Shown piece after piece: positions 60,146 through 64,000 of a stretch of DNA of 64,000 nucleotides. Numbering within the stretch: the stretch's first letter is position 1; each line of letters begins with the position of its first letter. The position numbers and the translations under genes are program-made. The notes beneath the pieces are model-generated. The model did not search any database, had not been told where the DNA came from, and saw only the letters and a program-made list of their open reading frames with translations. The stretch spans positions 48,824 through 112,823 of the forward strand of contig JAAUQL010000002.1 of NCBI GenBank assembly GCA_012033595.1, in the 5' to 3' direction. The DNA comes from Cyclobacteriaceae bacterium (GTDB lineage Bacteria > Bacteroidota > Bacteroidia > Cytophagales > Cyclobacteriaceae).

Positions 60146-63100
60146 ATGGAAAAACATCGCTTTTTTTATATCCAAAAACGCTTCAAAGGTTTGGGAACCC
60201 CTCAGGGGATTCTGGCGTGTTTTGTTGTACTCACCTTTTTGTCTTTCAGCCTTATGCAATCTTGCAAAGAAAAGCCTGTGGACGAGAAGCAGCTTGCCCG
60301 CGACAAGATTACCATTCGTACACTTGGCCTGGCTTATCTGGAGGAAAACAAGTTGGAAGAAGCCGAAACGGAATTTCTCAAACTTACCAAACTGGCTCCT
60401 GACGAAGCCCTCGGATTTGCCAATCTTGGCCTGGTGTATCTGCGTATGGACAACTACACCGAGGCCATCAAACAATTGGACAAAGCGGTAGAGATCGACC
60501 CCAAAGACGCTAATATCCGACTGATTCGCTCCAAAGCCTTTGAACTCAACAACGAAACCGATAAGGCGATATCAGAACTGGAAGAAACCCTTGAATTTGC
60601 TCCTGAAGAGGCCAAAGCGCTGTATCAACTTGCCGATCTCTATCAAAAAAAGCCGGAGGCAGGCGATAAGCGCCTGGAATACCTCGCCAGGGTGGTCGAA
60701 GCATCTCCGACCAACATTGTCCCGCGTCTGCAATTGATAGAAATGCTGTTGCAAAAAGGCGAAACGGACCAAGCCCTGAAAAACCTGGAAGAGATTGGCC
60801 GGCAGTTTCCCGAGTTCACGCCTGAAGCTGCCGAATTCTACAAAAAAACCATGGACGGTCTGCACAATGGCCAACCTGAGGAAGCCATGACCTCCCTGCT
60901 TATCTTCCATAACTTCCTCAAACTAACCACCCCCTACCAGGCAGGCATCAAAGAACTCAAAGGCCCGGGTGGCGCACTAATCGGATTTCCAATGATCTCC
61001 TTCAGCCAGTCCACAGCTTCTTTTTTGCAGGAGGGGGAGTCGCTGCTCGATGCCATGCGCTATACCGAAGTGACTGCTACAGCAGGGCTGGAACTCAGTG
61101 GCGACTTTGTGCCCGGCAGTGGCCAAATAGCGGTAGCAGATATCGATGGCGATGGCGATCAGGATATTTTTTATACCGCCAAACGGGCAGAACAACCTGC
61201 CGTACCCCACTTGTTTGTAAATGACCTTGGCATGTTTAAAGAAACCGCCGCATCGAGCGGATTGGATGTGAACCGGCAAATAACATTTGCGACCTTTGCC
61301 GACTATGACAACGACGGCCATCTCGACTTGCTGCTGCTGCTAAAAGAGGGGCTGGCGCTATATCGCAATGCAGGAGAAGGCAAATTTGAAAACACCACTG
61401 ACGATGCCATTCCGGTAGCTGGGGGCATTGCCGGCCAGACGGCCCTCTTTGTAGATGCCGACCACGACGGCGACCTCGATTTGTTTATTGGTGGCGAAAA
61501 CGACCAGCTCTGGCGCAACAATGCCGATGGCACCTTTACCAACACCACGGAGTCTGTCGGATTCGGGCCTCAACACAGCACGACAACCAAAGCCATGCTT
61601 GGCGACTTCGACGACGATGGAGACATAGATTGGTTGGTGCTCAGGGCCGACGGACAACACCTGTTGTATTCCAATCTCAGACAGGGCAAATTTAAAGACA
61701 TAGCAAAGGACACCGGCCTCAAAGACATGCCTGGCCCCAGTGTAGCGGCCACAGGCGACTACAACAACGATGGATATCTGGACATCTTCATCGCCACTAC
61801 TGACGGCTCGGCTTATCATTTATATAAAAATAAAAGCGACGGAACCTTCGAAGAAGACAAAGCATCCGACGGTGTATTTGCCGCCTTAAAGTCTTTAAAA
61901 GCCCGGGAAATCATCTTTGTGGATGTTGATAACGACGGGCACCTCGACATACTGGTGATGGGAGAAAACAATAATGCACAAGGAAATGGCATGTTGCTTT
62001 TTCATAATGACGGCTGGGGGAATTATAAAGAAATCAATCATTTGCTGCCTCAGGAATTTAATGGGGGCACCCAGGTGGTGGCCGCCGACTACAATGAGGA
62101 TGGAGACCTGGACCTCTACATCGCCGGTCTGGATGGTGCCATCAGACTTTTGAGAAATGATGGAGGCAATGGCAACCACCACCTGAAAATGAAATTGGTC
62201 GGGCTGCGCACCGGCAGCGGCAAAACAACCACTTTGGCATTGGCGCCAAGGTGGAAGTGCGCGCGGGCAACCTATACCAAATGCAGGTGGTGAGTTCGCC
62301 GGAAGTGCATTTTGGTATGGGAAACCGTACCAAAGCCGATGTGGTGCGGATCATGTGGACAAATGGAGTTCCGCAAAACATGTTCTTTCCCGACAGCGAC
62401 CGCAGCCTTATCGAAGAGCAGGAACTCAAAGGAAGCTGCCCCTTCCTCTACACCTGGAACGGCCAGGAATATGTATTTGTAAAAGACATGATGTGGCGAA
62501 GCGCACTCGGCATGCCCCTGGGCATAATGGGTGGCAAGGCCAAGTACGCTTTTGCAGATGCTTCGGAAGAATACCTGAAAATCCCCGGTGAATTGCTACA
62601 ACCAAAAGATGGGCGATACACCATTCAAATGACCGAAGAACTGTGGGAAACGATCTATTGCGATGAAATAAAGCTGATTGCCGTGGATCATTATGCCGAC
62701 ACCGACATCTATGTGGATGAGAAATTTGCCGCCCCCCCTTACCCGCCGCTAAAGCTATACCACGTAAAAAAACCCCTAATACCCAGCAGCATTACCGATG
62801 GCAAAGGCAACGATCTATTGCACCTGCTCGCAGAAAAAGACCACCGCTATGTGTCGAACTTCCAACGAGCCAAATACCAGGGTGTCACAGAAATGAAAGA
62901 CCTGGTCATCGATTTGGGTGATATTCCGGACACGGAAAACCTGCATTTGTTTCTCAACGGTTGGATATTCCCGACAGATGCCAGCATCAATGTGGCGCTG
63001 TCTCAGTCGAACAACATCCAGATCAGGCAACCATCACTGGAAGTAGTCAACCAAAAAGGCGAGTGGCAGCAAGTGATGGAAAGCATTGGTTTCCCCAGTG

Positions 63101-63747
63101 GCAAAAACAAGACTGTGGTGGTGGATCTGAGCGACAAATTTCTTTCGCGCGATCGAAAAGTGCGCATCCGCACCAACATGGAGATATACTGGGATCATGT
63201 GTTCTTTGCCCAAGACGAAGAAGCGGCAGTAAACATGACCACGATGACGCCCACATCGGCCGATTTTCATTTCCGGGGTTTCTCCAGAAGTTTTAGAAAA
63301 GAAGGGCGCTACGGCCCCCATTGGTTTGATTATAGCCAGGTGAGCACCGACCCGCAGTGGCGCGATCTCACCGGCACCTACACCCGCTATGGCGAGGTGA
63401 ACGAATTGCTTCAGGCAGCAGACGACATGTACATTATCGCCAATGCCGGCGACGAGACCACCATTACTTTCGATGCCACCAACTTGCCCAAGCTCCCCGA
63501 GGGATGGAAGCGTGACTTCCTCATCTACAGTGTCGGCTGGGTAAAAGATGGCGACCTCAACACCGCCCTGGGTCAAACGGTAGAGCCACTGCCCTTCCAC
63601 GGCATGGGTACGTACCCTTACGGGAAAGACCTGCAATATCCAAGCGATAAAAAGCATCTGGAATATCAGAAAAAATACAACACGCGTGAAGTGGGCACTC
63701 ATGGCTTTAAGGAGTATTTGTCGAAGGAAACACGCGCGCAACCCTAA
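60146..63747 (+). CDS. Giant TPR + VCBS/FG-GAP + UnbV lipoprotein (frameshifted)
   Basis: Lipoprotein of 1,200 residues (restored) with signal ending LSFSLMQS-C40. Order: TPR repeats (~50-260; TLGLAYLEENKLEEAETEFL, ANLGLVYLRMDNYTEAIKQL), FG-GAP/VCBS propeller (~310-680; ADIDGDGDQDIFYT, ADYDNDGHLDLLLL, VDADHDGDLDLFIG, GDYNNDGYLDIFIA, ADYNEDGDLDLYIA), ASPIC/UnbV domain (HHLKMKLVGLRTG; GNLYQMQVVSSPEVHFGMGN), then ~430 residues beginning GSCPFLYTWNGQEYVFVKDM that recur after UnbV domains in some soil and marine bacteria without assigned function. The frame breaks at 62222-62225, where four A need a fifth (GKNNHFGIGAKVEVRAG). Last gene of the cluster, 76 bp after the binding-protein gene. Confidence 0.88.
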
Positions 63748-63770
63748 TCAGCAGCCGTGGCGATAACCAG

Positions 63771-63857
63771 GATGGCAACTGTCTGAATCAGGATGCGCAG
63801 GATATCAGGATGACAACTGTCTGAATCAGGATGCGCAGGATATCAGGATGTGCAGGA
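63771..63857. repeat. Tandem 38-bp repeat after the cluster
   Basis: Two copies of a 38-bp unit (63771-63808 and 63809-63846) differ at one base, followed by a partial third to about 63857. The unit contains CTGTCTGAATCAGGATGCGC. Repeats of this TCAGGAT-GCAGGAT style occur in many bacterial intergenic regions. It begins 24 bp past the last cluster gene. Confidence 0.75.
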
Positions 63858-63910
63858 TTGAGTGAAAATTATAAATCGCTTTCTTTAAAGCAATGATCCT
63901 CATAGTTCCC

Positions 63911-64000
63911 GGCTAGTCGCTGGCAGATTGCCACACTACGCGAAAAGCTCCGTTCGCACTATTAGCCGTCATTGCGAGGAGCGCTTGCGCAGCATAGCGA
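63911..64000. repeat. Dispersed-repeat-like palindromic sequence at window edge
   Basis: CAGATTGCCACACTACGC (63924-63941) and GTCATTGCGAGGAGCG (63968-63983) are arranged like the widespread 'CGTCATTGCGAGG ... CAATCTC'-type intergenic palindromes. The element runs off the window. No gene is supported from 63748 to 64000. Confidence 0.45.

Overview
The window looks like a chromosomal segment of a Bacteroidota bacterium, most likely a Cytophagales relative. Lineage markers seen directly are: a SusC/SusD pair with its own ECF sigma/anti-sigma pair; a large exported protein ending in a type IX secretion (type B, gliding-motility-like) C-terminal domain; a type III glutamine synthetase; the pheT / coiled-coil / zapA / rny gene order; and several -7 boxes matching the Bacteroidota consensus TAnnTTTG. 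No rRNA, tRNA, CRISPR array, insertion sequence or phage gene was found.

Layout. 1-8438 (minus): a cell-surface-signalling nutrient-uptake locus (sigma factor, FecR anti-sigma, STN-containing SusC, SusD, VCBS/FG-GAP lipoprotein). 8906-18108: cold-shock-domain proteins, a lipid kinase, a DUF2490 protein, a 1,437-residue AsmA-like protein, thyA and a DUF4097 protein. 18275-25885 (minus): an MscS channel, a ~1,005-residue ATPase of unknown function, and a 1,077-residue IgGFc-binding/PKD surface protein. 26184-32770 (minus): a PpsR-type regulator, glnN, a DUF4468-like protein, a porin and an ammonium transporter, i.e. a nitrogen-acquisition block. 32771-33926 is gene-free and very AT-rich. 33927-47763: housekeeping genes (SpmAB-like membrane protein, tex, TlpA-like thioredoxin, glycerate kinase, rpsT, radC, DUF1684, pheT-zapA-rny). 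47838-50277 (minus): two exported enzymes, an aldo/keto reductase and a mannonate-dehydratase-like enolase-superfamily protein.

50653-63747 (plus) is the most unusual part. It is a compact eight-gene, apparently co-transcribed cluster: an ASPIC/UnbV propeller lipoprotein, an HzsA-like mono-haem lipoprotein, a YVTN-propeller/MauG-like tri-haem protein, a sensor-type propeller, an atypical RidA protein lacking the usual catalytic arginine, two orphan LivJ-type periplasmic binding proteins, and a 1,200-residue TPR/VCBS/UnbV lipoprotein. All but RidA carry export signals. I see no permease, PQQ dehydrogenase or known pathway enzyme. The best inference is an envelope substrate-sensing and oxidation/electron-transfer system of undescribed function, loosely like the binding-protein + YVTN-propeller + cytochrome sets that accompany PQQ alcohol dehydrogenases.

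Caveat on quality: thirteen genes, including rny, glnN and radC, are interrupted by one apparent single-base deletion each, mostly in short homopolymers. Restoring one base gives a full-length product in the twelve complete genes, so I treat these as sequence errors and annotate the restored genes, giving the break position each time.
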